Positions 1 to 5,132 of a stretch of 5,223 nt of DNA are shown here, piece by piece. Where the stretch lies: contig NZ_CALIJF010000142.1 of assembly GCF_938018035.1 (NCBI RefSeq), forward strand, positions 1 to 5,223. Reading direction: 5' to 3'. A program made the translations under genes and the position numbers. How positions within the stretch are numbered: the stretch's first letter is position 1; each line of letters opens with the position of its first letter. The notes under the pieces were generated by a model. That model had not been told where the DNA came from, did not search any database, and saw only the letters and a program-made list of their open reading frames with translations. This DNA is from an uncultured Campylobacter sp. (GTDB lineage Bacteria; Campylobacterota; Campylobacteria; Campylobacterales; Campylobacteraceae).

Positions 1-97
1 CATTTTCGCAGAGCTTTTACGCGAAATTTTGGTGAAAGGATTTTAACTAAAATTCCATAAATTTTAAGACGGAATTTTAAAATTTCATCGCAAAATT

Positions 98-120
98 CTA
101 AGATACGCGTAAATTCTTAG
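98..120. repeat. Short inverted repeat CTAAGA/TCTTAG upstream of the methyltransferase
   Basis: CTAAGA (98-103) and TCTTAG (115-120) form a 6-bp stem around an 11-base spacer holding TACGCG. It sits about 30 bases upstream of the proposed -10. It could be an operator or the tail of an upstream gene's terminator; there is no T run to favour termination. It is short enough to be chance. Confidence 0.25.
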
Positions 121-149
121 CGGGCGCAAGAAAAATTAAAATTTTTTGC

Positions 150-155
150 TAAAAT
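150..155 (+). promoter_or_regulatory. Likely sigma-70 promoter (-10) for the methyltransferase gene
   Basis: The hexamer TAAAAT is preceded by a T run and TGC (TTTTTTGCTAAAAT), which is the extended -10 pattern usual in Campylobacter; no -35 box is needed or seen. It lies about 30 bases before the ATG at 186, leaving room for a short leader that carries AGGA at about 176-179. The AT-rich setting makes chance hexamers common, so this rests mainly on position. Confidence 0.5.
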
Positions 156-185
156 TTTGCGAAATTTACACGAGCAGGATCGAAA

Positions 186-1272
186 ATGAAACTTCCCAAA
201 CAGCTTTTAGATCGTTACGCCGCGGAGCGCCAAAGCGCAGGCGAGGCGCAGCGGACGGCGAATGAGATCGCCTTTACGCCGGTGGTCTTTCAAGTCTCGC
301 GACTGATGAAAAAATTTGGAATTTTAAGCGCACTTAATGAGGCGCGGGACGGGCTAAGCATAAGCGAGATCGTGAAGAAGCTCTCGCTTAGTGAATACGC
401 CGTAAAGCTGCTTTTGGAAAGCTCGCTTAGCATCGGCACGGTGCTGCTGTGCGGCGAGAAATTTCGGCTCAGTAAGGCGGGATATTTTCTACTCACCGAC
501 GAGATGGTGGACGTTGATATGAACTTCATCCACGACGTGTGCTACGAGGGGCTATTTAGGCTCGAAGAGACGCTAAAATCGGGCAAACCCGAGGGGCTAA
601 AGGTTTTTGGGCAGTGGGCTACGATCTACGAGGCGCTTTCGCATCTGCCGCCGCACGTGCGCAAAAGCTGGCTCGCGTTTGATCATTTTTATTCGGATTT
701 GGCGTTTGAGCCTGCGCTAAAGATCATTTTCTCGCGCAAGACGGATAAAATTTTAGACGTAGGCGGCAACACGGGGCGCTTTGCTAAGCGGTGCATAGGC
801 TACGACGAAAATGTGCGCGTCACGATAATGGATCTTGCGGGGCAAATTTCGATGATGAAAGACGCCGTCGCAGGCGCGCAGGGCGCAGAGCGCATAGACG
901 GGCTTGCGGCCGATCTGCTAGATCCCGCTACGCGCTTTCCGCGCGACTTTGACGCGATCTGGCTCAGTCAGTTTTTGGACTGCTTTGCAGAGGAGCAGAT
1001 CGTAAGCATCCTCGCGCGCGGCGGAGTCGATGAGCGAGCAGGCGCGGCTTTATATTTTGGAGCCGTTTTGGGACAGGCAGCGCTACGAAACCGCCGCGTA
1101 TAGCATGACGCAGATCAGCGTGTATTTCGCCGCGATGGCAAACGGCAATAGCAAAATTTATCACTCGGACGATATGATTAAATTTGCGCAGCGCGCAGGG
1201 CTTAAAATTTCGCAAATTCACGACGGACTCGGCGTCGGACACACGCTGCTGTGCTGCGAAAGGGCGCAATGA
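186..1272 (+). pseudogene. SAM-dependent methyltransferase (O-methyltransferase type), frameshifted near its 3' end
   Basis: The protein belongs to the two-domain methyltransferases with an N-terminal winged-helix dimerisation domain (about residues 20-110: an FGILSAL helix, then LSISEIVKKL and a wing ending FRLSKAGYFLL) and a C-terminal Rossmann domain. Motif I is DVGGNTGRF at residues 191-199, and the beta-2 acidic residue is Asp216 (VTIMDL). Classical family members carry a catalytic HDW; here the equivalent stretch, QFLDCF (Asp265), lacks the His, so standard His-base O-methylation is doubtful. The frame from 186 runs only to a stop at 1101-1103 and ends in an unrelated tail after residue 278. 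The true C-terminus (SEQARLYILEPFWDRQRYE through GHTLLCCE) continues in the next frame to the TGA at 1270-1272. Two extra bases in the CG run at 1013-1020 would restore a 362-residue protein reading ILARAAESMSEQ. AGGA stands 6-7 bases before the ATG. The substrate is unknown. Similar enzymes occur in polyene-pigment clusters, but no such neighbours are visible. Sequencing error, true decay and slippage switching all remain possible. Confidence 0.85.
1013..1020 (+). repeat. (CG)4 run at the methyltransferase frameshift
   Basis: Four CG dinucleotides follow CT and precede GCGGAG. With five units the two methyltransferase frames join without loss (ILA-R-AAES-MSEQ). With four the product ends early at 1103. 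The run is short for a hypermutable tract, so slippage is possible but not strongly predicted. Confidence 0.6.
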
Positions 1273-1751
1273 TGGACGCGCGAAGCTTAAGCGCGTGGCT
1301 AAATAAGCCGATTAAAATTTTACTAGTGCTTTTTGGAATCGGAATTTTGGCAAATGTGGCGATGGAATTTTATGCGGAGAAAAAACGCGGCGAGCTAGAG
1401 CGAAATTTCTGCGAAAGCAAACAGGTGCGAGATGCGCTAGCGCGGATAAACGAGGGCGCGCCGCGCAGGATCGACGATGCTACGATTTTAAAAGGCGCCG
1501 CATGCGAAGAGGGTAGCTTCATATACGATTACGCGCTAAATAGCTCGTCAAATTTAGACCTTAGCGCGCTGGATGCGGGCGATGCGGAAATTTTAAAAGA
1601 GATGCTGTTCGCCAAGGCGAAGGCCGGCTTTTGCAGCACGGAATTCTCGCAACGCCTGTGGGAGCTTGGTAAAACGATGGTGCTAAATTACGAGATAGAG
1701 GGCTTGCCGCCGATACAGCTAAAGCTTGATAAAAATAGCTGCGAACGGTGA
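1269..1751 (+). CDS. P1: single-helix membrane protein with an external four-cysteine domain
   Basis: I do not recognise a named family. The 160-residue protein has a short N-terminal stretch, one hydrophobic helix at about residues 15-34 (PIKILLVLFGIGILANVAM), a charged stretch (EKKRGELER), then a soluble domain. An N-in, C-out topology is inferred. Cysteines fall at 48, 79, 122 and 158, and all four match cysteines in the minus-strand paralogue P2, including the one just before the C-terminus (NSCER here, SDCK there). Two disulfides in the periplasm are therefore plausible. Other shared residues include GSFIY at 82-86 and INxxAPxR at 60-67. The ATG at 1269 overlaps the methyltransferase stop as ATGA, and GAAAGGG at about 1258-1264 can serve as ribosome site. 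ATG 1272 is an equally possible start, while the GTG at 1251 lies inside the methyltransferase. The overlap implies co-translation, which the upstream frameshift would weaken. The function is unknown. Confidence 0.85.
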   Translation: MMDARSLSAWLNKPIKILLVLFGIGILANVAMEFYAEKKRGELERNFCESKQVRDALARINEGAPRRIDDATILKGAACEEGSFIYDYALNSSSNLDLSALDAGDAEILKEMLFAKAKAGFCSTEFSQRLWELGKTMVLNYEIEGLPPIQLKLDKNSCER

Positions 1752-1822
1752 ATTTTAAAACCCAAGCGAGGCATTTGATTAGCCGCGTTTTGTGTGGCGG
1801 TGCATTGGCGGCTGGCACCTCT

Positions 1823-1851
1823 GTAAGCTTGTGAGTAAGCTCATGCTTTAC
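1823..1851. terminator. Hairpin downstream of P1, possible terminator
   Basis: GTAAGC pairs with GCTTTAC (one bulged base) outside an inner stem GTGAG/CTCAT with loop TAAG. It lies about 70 bases after the P1 stop. No clean T run follows, only GCAGAATTTTA, so rho-independent termination is uncertain. It may simply be a stable structure in the spacer. Confidence 0.35.
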
Positions 1852-2031
1852 GCAGAATTTTATGCGAGCAGGTCGCGAACGAAATTTAGCAAAATTTCAT
1901 CGCAGCAGGTGCAGCGTAGTAATAAATCCTAAAATTTTGACTCAAAATCTACGATGCTGTTTCAAATAAAATTCCGTAACTTATAGAATTTCGCGCGAAA
2001 GCTTTACGCGGTGTTTGCGCTGCTACATAGA

Positions 2032-2037
2032 TATAAT
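2032..2037 (+). promoter_or_regulatory. Orphan consensus -10 (TATAAT), plus strand
   Basis: A perfect TATAAT lies in ACATAGATATAATTCC, with an expected transcription start near 2044. The next ATG (2062) opens only eight codons (MKNATGRT) and has no ribosome site, so no protein gene is served. It may drive a small RNA, be left over from a lost gene, or be chance. Confidence 0.35.
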
Positions 2038-2124
2038 TCCGCGTGAAATAGTGAAATTTTAATGAAAAACGCCACTGGCAGAACCTGACGCATTAGATCG
2101 CGGCTTAAAAGACTCGGGGCGCGT

Positions 2125-2211
2125 TTAGCGCTTTGTGACGGCGAAATACACGCTGATATGCGTCATGCTATACGCGGCGGCGCGGTAAAAGTCAAGCAAA
2201 GATTTTAGCAT
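2125..2211 (-). pseudogene. Fragment homologous to the methyltransferase gene (inverted partial copy)
   Basis: Read on the minus strand, 2180-2139 matches methyltransferase bases 1091-1132 at 41 of 42 positions (the mismatch is the Gln codon CAG becoming CAT). The reading frame is kept: the fragment reads AAYSMTHISVYFA where the intact gene reads AAYSMTQISVYFA. Weaker similarity extends a few codons upstream (FYRAAA against RYETAA) and then is lost. A frame from ATG 2211 to TAA 2125-2127 would give 28 residues, starting MLKSLLDFYR and ending VTKR. There is no clear ribosome site. It is most likely debris from a duplicated gene, and is unlikely to be expressed as a protein. Confidence 0.6.
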
Positions 2212-2212
2212 G

Positions 2213-2242
2213 TTGCTTTTGCATAGGCAAAATCAAAAGCGA
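2213..2242. repeat. Hairpin GCTTTTG/CAAAAGC
   Basis: GCTTTTG (2215-2221) and CAAAAGC (2234-2240) form a perfect 7-bp stem, extendable by two weaker pairs. An alternative stem TTTTGC/GCAAAA (2217-2222 and 2227-2232) with a four-base loop competes with it. No U run follows on either strand. It could bound a transcript starting near 2044 on the plus strand, but that is speculation. Confidence 0.45.
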
Positions 2243-2324
2243 AGCGGATAAATTTTAAACGGATGCTGCGCGGGCGAGCAGGCAAAGGCTCACGCCGCGC
2301 TAAATTTTAAATCTCGCGAAAGCC

Positions 2325-2717
2325 CTACTTGCAGTCGCTAGGCTTAAATTCTACCCTTATAAATTCTTCGCCACTTTTTATCTTATAGCTCCATATCGCG
2401 CTGTTTATTAGCGGATGCATTACCTTCATCTGATTGCAAAAAATTTGCTTATTTTGGCTATCTATGACATTTTGTATCACGGTTTTTTGATCATTTCCGA
2501 CACTGTCAAATTTCATCCCCATGCCGTCATTTAGCTAGTAGTTGTAGATAAAGCTGCCATCCTTGCACTCAGCGCCAGTTAACGTGGTAATCTCGTCGAC
2601 TCGCATCGGCGCACTCTTATTGATACCTTCCACGGCCGCTTTGAGTTGGACATTATCGCAGCTTGGTGCCGCAAAAAGTGCCGCGAAAGCAAACGGAAGC
2701 AATAAAAACTTTTTCAT
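2325..2717 (-). pseudogene. P2: secreted paralogue of P1, interrupted by one in-frame amber codon
   Basis: Bases 2717 to 2325 read as one frame of 130 codons, broken only by TAG at codon 61 (2537-2535). Residues 1-19 (MKKFLLLPFAFAALFAAPS) are a typical secretion signal. Cys20 follows, but the lipobox is poor (APSC), and the same Cys exists in P1, so a disulfide is likelier than lipidation. Cysteines lie at 20, 51, 94 and 129. The spacing to P1 is identical for the first two intervals (30 and 42 residues, counting the stop as one) and differs by one in the last. In the first interval, inclusive of the cysteines, 14 of 32 residues match P1. The stop occupies one alignment column, with no indel, so a single base change could explain it. 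AGGAG (2728-2724) sits at good spacing before the ATG and a promoter-like stretch lies upstream. A tRNA suppressor or readthrough would yield the whole protein; without it, a 60-residue truncated product is expected. The function is unknown. Confidence 0.85.
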
Positions 2718-2742
2718 AATTCTCTCCTTAAAAAATTTAGTA

Positions 2743-2750
2743 ATGATATA
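2743..2750 (-). promoter_or_regulatory. Likely -10 region for P2
   Basis: On the minus strand the stretch TTTTTATATCATTAC lies about 25-35 bases before the P2 ATG, followed by TAAGGAGAGAATT and the ATG. TATATC or TATCAT could act as -10. The region is AT-rich, so the exact hexamer is uncertain, but an intact upstream signal is plausible. Confidence 0.35.
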
Positions 2751-2879
2751 AAAATTAATATTAATCGGTGCTTTAAATTTAGGGCGAATTTTTAGTGCCG
2801 CGAGCATAGAATTTTATGCAAGTACAGCAGCGAACGCGAAAAGTTTATTTGCGGAGCTTAGCCCTAAAAAATGGAATTA

Positions 2880-2935
2880 GGCAGTATGCCAAGGTGCGGA
2901 ATTTATCGGCTCGCCGCACTTAAATATGGGCTGCC
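2880..2935. repeat. Nested inverted repeats, structured element
   Basis: GGCAG (2880-2884) pairs with CTGCC (2931-2935). Inside it, GTGCGG (2894-2899) pairs with CCGCAC (2914-2919), extendable by AAG/CTT across one bulged base. Competing small hairpins exist (GGCAGTATGCC and CGGCTCGCCG). It does not sit directly at a gene end, so its role is unclear. Confidence 0.4.
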
Positions 2936-2944
2936 AAGTTAATT

Positions 2945-3088
2945 TCATAACGCGATTTTTGCGGAATTTACGCAACTTGTGGGATTAAATTTGATGCCTA
3001 GAGTGCTGGCAAACTCGATATCAAAATCTAATGCCCCAAATGAGTAAATACCGCAAGAAAGCGCGTCTATGAGAGTTTTAAAGCCATG
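2945..3088 (-). pseudogene. Possible gene remnant with an IYSFG motif
   Basis: This minus-strand frame begins after a TAA (3091-3089) and runs 47 codons to a TGA (2947-2945): HGFKTLIDALSCGIYSFG, then ALDFDIEFASTLGIKF, ending SAKIAL. There is no start codon or ribosome site. The same frame continues upstream past the TAA with protein-like text (SFIERYN). The YSFG-x-x-D-F-D pattern recalls the first Rossmann strand of FkbM-like or YSFG-type methyltransferases, but the match is short and the assignment is weak. It could also be a chance open stretch. Confidence 0.25.
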
Positions 3089-3200
3089 TTAATTATATCG
3101 CTCGATAAAGCTTAGGCGCGACGATCCGCAAGCGCGTGCCGTAAGATCGCCGCGACAAATTTTACCACAAGACGGCAGGCAAAAATAATCGACCAGATGT

Positions 3201-3227
3201 CGCTTACCACGCACAAAGGCGTAAGCG
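3201..3227 (-). terminator. Hairpin just after the lipoprotein gene
   Basis: CGCTTAC (3201-3207) and GTAAGCG (3221-3227) form a perfect 7-bp stem with a 13-base loop. The stem starts four bases beyond the stop codon of the lipoprotein gene on the minus strand. The U-rich stretch (ATTATTTTT) comes only about 14 bases later, so it is a weak intrinsic terminator or a 3'-end stabiliser. Confidence 0.45.
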
Positions 3228-3230
3228 CGA

Positions 3231-3845
3231 TTAATTATCGTTGATTACGTCCAAAATCTCTCTGGCGTGCACGGCGTAATCATTCGCCATCGATTTTTGA
3301 AAGATCCCGCCGATCTGCGCGTATGAGCCCTGACCGCCGCCGAAGAATTCCTCCTCGCCGAAGTTGCGCTCGTTTACGGCGATATTTTGGTTGTAGATCG
3401 GCTTTCCGTTTTTAAACATTTTTAGACGTAGATTGTAGCGCACGTAGGGCTTTGCTGAAACGTCGATGCCGTCGGAGCTGTAAAAGCCAAAGCCGAATGA
3501 GCTAAGCTCGGGTGCGATGACGAGCCCTTTGCCTTGCAACGCTTTTTCGTCGTCGGTGACGCTCACGCGCCTTAGGTAGGTGCCAAAGAAGCGCTTTGCC
3601 TCGCCTGCGACGAACTCGCCGACATCGATTTTAAGCTCATCGTCTCTGCCTAGCTTCGAGCTTGCGGCGTAGCTTTTCGTCCCCATTAGCTCGCTAGGGA
3701 TATAAATGAGCGCGCTTTGCATGGCGTTAGTCGCGCTTATAGTGTCATCAAACGGCGCTACGTCGGCGTTTTGATTAAACTGCGCTTCATATGCGCAACC
3801 GCTAAATAGCGCGCAAACTATTGCGGCTAGAAAGAAATTTTTCAT
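3231..3845 (-). CDS. Predicted outer-membrane lipoprotein of unknown function
   Basis: The 204-residue product starts with a short lipoprotein signal (MKNFFLAAIVCALFSGC). Cys17 is the probable lipidated residue after the lipobox LFSG, with Ala at +2, which favours the outer membrane. The mature part has no further hydrophobic segment. It is a mixed alpha/beta periplasmic domain with a ALIYIPSEL strand (about 45-53), an amphipathic segment DVGEFVAGEAKRFFGTYL, a strand VRYNLRLKMFKNGKPIY and a glycine-rich stretch EEEFFGGGQGSYAQIGG near the C-terminus. The layout recalls small lipoproteins that assist envelope assembly or transport, but I cannot name the family. The ATG at 3845 is supported by CGGAG about seven bases upstream and a TAGAAT -10 beyond it. 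The 77-base gap to the upstream gene and the separate promoter argue for independent transcription. Confidence 0.85.
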   Translation of the reverse strand: MKNFFLAAIVCALFSGCAYEAQFNQNADVAPFDDTISATNAMQSALIYIPSELMGTKSYAASSKLGRDDELKIDVGEFVAGEAKRFFGTYLRRVSVTDDEKALQGKGLVIAPELSSFGFGFYSSDGIDVSAKPYVRYNLRLKMFKNGKPIYNQNIAVNERNFGEEEFFGGGQGSYAQIGGIFQKSMANDYAVHAREILDVINDN

Positions 3846-3872
3846 TGTTTGCTCCGTGTAAAAATTTTTGTA

Positions 3873-3878
3873 ATTCTA
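3873..3878 (-). promoter_or_regulatory. Likely -10 (TAGAAT) for the lipoprotein gene
   Basis: On the minus strand TAGAAT lies 28 bases before the ATG, followed by a T-rich leader and CGGAGC. Three bases of the hexamer overlap the left copy of the 31-bp direct repeat, so the repeat borders this promoter. Confidence 0.45.
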
Positions 3879-3906
3879 CCCCGCGGGTCTAAATTTTACG
3901 CTGAAA
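3876..3906. repeat. 31-bp direct repeat, left copy
   Basis: The unit starts CTACCCC, contains GGGTCTAAATTTTACG and ends CTGAAA. It matches 5120-5150 at 30 of 31 positions (G at 3883, A at 5127). The two copies have the same orientation and enclose the AT-rich membrane-protein gene. The bases flanking each copy differ, so the similarity stops sharply at the ends. Confidence 0.8.
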
Positions 3907-3915
3907 CGGGCGTAA
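3896..3915 (-). terminator. Hairpin after the membrane-protein gene
   Basis: TTACGC (3896-3901) and GCGTAA (3910-3915) form a perfect 6-bp stem with an 8-base loop, starting about eight bases past the stop of the membrane-protein gene. On the minus strand it is followed by AATTTAG, not a true U run. The left arm lies within the 31-bp repeat; the right copy of that repeat lacks the partner arm. Confidence 0.35.
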
Positions 3916-3922
3916 TCGCTCT

Positions 3923-4774
3923 TTAATCCAAGCTAAAAAATCGCCTAAGCTTTCGCTTAAACGTGTCTTTTGGAATTTGCGTATCTCCGAAATCATCGCT
4001 CCAAATTTCATTTTTATCGGTAAACAGGCCTTTATTTTGCGCCTGCGGCATAAAGACCACTTTATCTGTAATTTGGACGCCTTTTTGCTTAAAATACTCT
4101 AGTATCTCATCCAGATCTCGCCTAGAATATATATTTATAAGGAAGTAATTCCTATTTTTGAACCTTAACACGATATTTTTGCGGATTAAACCCAAAGGCT
4201 CGCCCGCTCTTATCAGCATATAAATTTTAAACGGCAAGATGAATAATATGAAATTTATCGTATGATATAAAAACAATACAGCCTTTCCTATGTGTACCCC
4301 TATGGACGACTTTTTATACAGCTCGTATGGCGAAAAATAGTGAAATCTTCCGTAGCTATTGTATAACTCAGATATAATGCAAAAGCTTATTTTATCGATA
4401 TCGCAGGCATTGCAAATTTTTATTATTTCCTCTTTCTTGACAAAATAAAAATCATTCAACGCCTGATTTAGCGATCCAGGCTTATCGTCGAAAGCGTTTA
4501 TATAGCTGATTTTATTATTTTCCAATAAAAAATACGCGGGACTGCCCTTTCTTTTAATAGGCCAAAGTAATGTAGCCGGCAACAATAAAAAGACCACTAC
4601 GATAAACATAACTAAATCGGCACTAAAATGCGTGTAAAATTTCAAGTTTAACGGAGCAACTTCTAGATTGAATATTTTATATAGGCAACCGAGTGAAAGA
4701 AAAAGAACGATATTGTTTTGAAAGTAAACCGCTCTGTCTATAATTTTGATCGGCCCTTTGTCATGGTCTCGCAT
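3923..4774 (-). CDS. Three-helix inner-membrane protein, AT-rich, unknown function
   Basis: I do not recognise the family. The 283-residue product has hydrophobic segments at about 21-37 (NIVLFLSLGCLYKIFNL), 52-71 (ADLVMFIVVVFLLLPATLLW) and 163-188. A soluble region lies between helices 2 and 3 (about 73-162), and there is a basic, charged C-terminal region (about 190-283) including IVLRFKNRNYFLINIY and SRRDLDEILEYFKQKGV. Two beta-rich halves next to membrane helices loosely resemble bacterial membrane PH-like proteins, but this is only an impression. AAGGA stands about six bases before the ATG at 4774, and TAAAAT about 28-33 bases upstream can be a -10. The base composition is visibly more AT-rich than the flanking genes, with Lys, Ile, Asn and Tyr codons dominating, and a 31-bp direct repeat lies on each side. 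Both suggest acquisition from elsewhere. The lipoprotein gene is next downstream on the same strand with its own promoter. Confidence 0.8.
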   Translation of the reverse strand: MRDHDKGPIKIIDRAVYFQNNIVLFLSLGCLYKIFNLEVAPLNLKFYTHFSADLVMFIVVVFLLLPATLLWPIKRKGSPAYFLLENNKISYINAFDDKPGSLNQALNDFYFVKKEEIIKICNACDIDKISFCIISELYNSYGRFHYFSPYELYKKSSIGVHIGKAVLFLYHTINFILFILPFKIYMLIRAGEPLGLIRKNIVLRFKNRNYFLINIYSRRDLDEILEYFKQKGVQITDKVVFMPQAQNKGLFTDKNEIWSDDFGDTQIPKDTFKRKLRRFFSLD

Positions 4775-4801
4775 AAAATTCCTTTTCGGTATGGTTTTTG
4801 T

Positions 4802-4807
4802 ATTTTA
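4802..4807 (-). promoter_or_regulatory. Likely -10 (TAAAAT) for the membrane-protein gene
   Basis: On the minus strand GATAAAATAC lies 28-33 bases before the ATG at 4774, with AAAAGGAATTTT as ribosome site between. No -35 is evident, as usual in this group. Confidence 0.4.
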
Positions 4808-4914
4808 TCACCGCCTCGCTTTCGGCGCGTTTAAGAGCGCAGGATATTTGCAGAGGCGCTTGCGGCGAGGCGAGTTGCTACGAGCGGCGATCATCCTCGT
4901 TAAGCGGACGTACA

Positions 4915-5001
4915 ATGTGGATCTTTGCGACTAATTATGGGGCTTTTCAGACACAGAGCGAGCTTGTCTGCGACTACTTAGAGGGCTACTGCGAGTACTG
5001 A
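4915..5001 (+). CDS. Possible 28-residue microprotein
   Basis: ATG at 4915 opens a frame reading MWIFATNYGAFQTQSELVCD and ending YLEGYCEY before TGA. The composition (acidic, aromatic, two Cys) looks more protein-like than the upstream part of the same frame. The upstream AGCGGA is a poor ribosome site and no promoter is evident. It overlaps the minus-strand remnant by 16 bases, so at most one is likely real. It may be chance. Confidence 0.15.
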   Translation: MWIFATNYGAFQTQSELVCDYLEGYCEY

Positions 5002-5132
5002 GCGATCTCATCTGCGACTGCCGTGAGTGGAATTTGCTCGAAACCCAACCCCAATCTCGCCGCGAAATACTCGCGCAGCATCCGCCTTTGCGCTTCGTTT
5101 ACGTTTAGCCTTATCCAGGCTACCCCACGGGT
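4986..5132 (-). pseudogene. Gene remnant, 48 protein-like codons
   Basis: The minus-strand frame opens after a TAG (5135-5133) and reads TRGVAWIRLNVNEAQRRML, then REYFAARLGLGFEQIP and LTAVADEIAQYSQ, before TAG (4988-4986). It has convincing helical protein composition, but no start codon until Met18 and no ribosome site. The 5' boundary coincides with the 31-bp repeat, as if a gene was cut or joined there. The family is not recognised. Confidence 0.35.

Larger units (their letters stand above)
1752..2324. other. Gene-free spacer between P1 and P2, with rearrangement debris
   Basis: No long open frame with protein-like composition is seen on either strand. An open stretch antisense to the P1 3' end is judged a shadow. 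The spacer holds the P1-distal hairpin, an AGAATTTTATGC element (1854-1865) shared with the P2 upstream region, a perfect TATAAT at 2032-2037, a 42-bp inverted partial copy of the methyltransferase gene (2139-2180), and a hairpin at 2213-2242. The mixture of AT-rich spacer and coding-like GC-rich blocks suggests former genes. Confidence 0.6.
2808..3230. other. Gene-free spacer with inverted repeats and possible gene debris
   Basis: No intact gene is visible between the lipoprotein gene and P2. It contains an AGAATTTTATGC element (2808-2819), nested inverted repeats (2880-2935), a 47-codon open stretch of protein-like composition on the minus strand (3088-2945), and the hairpin after the lipoprotein gene (3201-3227). 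Stops occur in every frame outside the 47-codon stretch. Confidence 0.55.

Noticed and set aside
290..529. Minus-strand open frame inside the methyltransferase gene
   Set aside because: It is antisense to well-supported winged-helix coding sequence, Ser- and Phe-rich, and has no ribosome site.
964..1269. Minus-strand open frame over the methyltransferase 3' end
   Set aside because: It mirrors real coding sequence on the plus strand, and the translation has no recognisable feature.
1030..1272. Independent small gene starting at ATG 1030
   Set aside because: It reads as the missing methyltransferase C-terminus (ILEPFW through GHTLLCCE) and has no ribosome site, so it was merged into the frameshifted gene.
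1561..1818. Minus-strand open frame over the P1 3' end
   Set aside because: P1 is supported by its paralogue in the other strand and frame; this frame has no ribosome site.
2563..2751. Plus-strand open frame across P2
   Set aside because: It is antisense to P2, whose frame is supported by alignment with P1, a signal peptide and a ribosome site.
3963..4148. Plus-strand open frame inside the membrane-protein gene
   Set aside because: It is a Ser- and Cys-rich shadow of a long, well-started minus-strand gene.
4746..4934. Plus-strand open frame starting inside the membrane-protein gene
   Set aside because: It starts within another gene's 5' end, runs through its promoter, is Arg-rich, and has no ribosome site.
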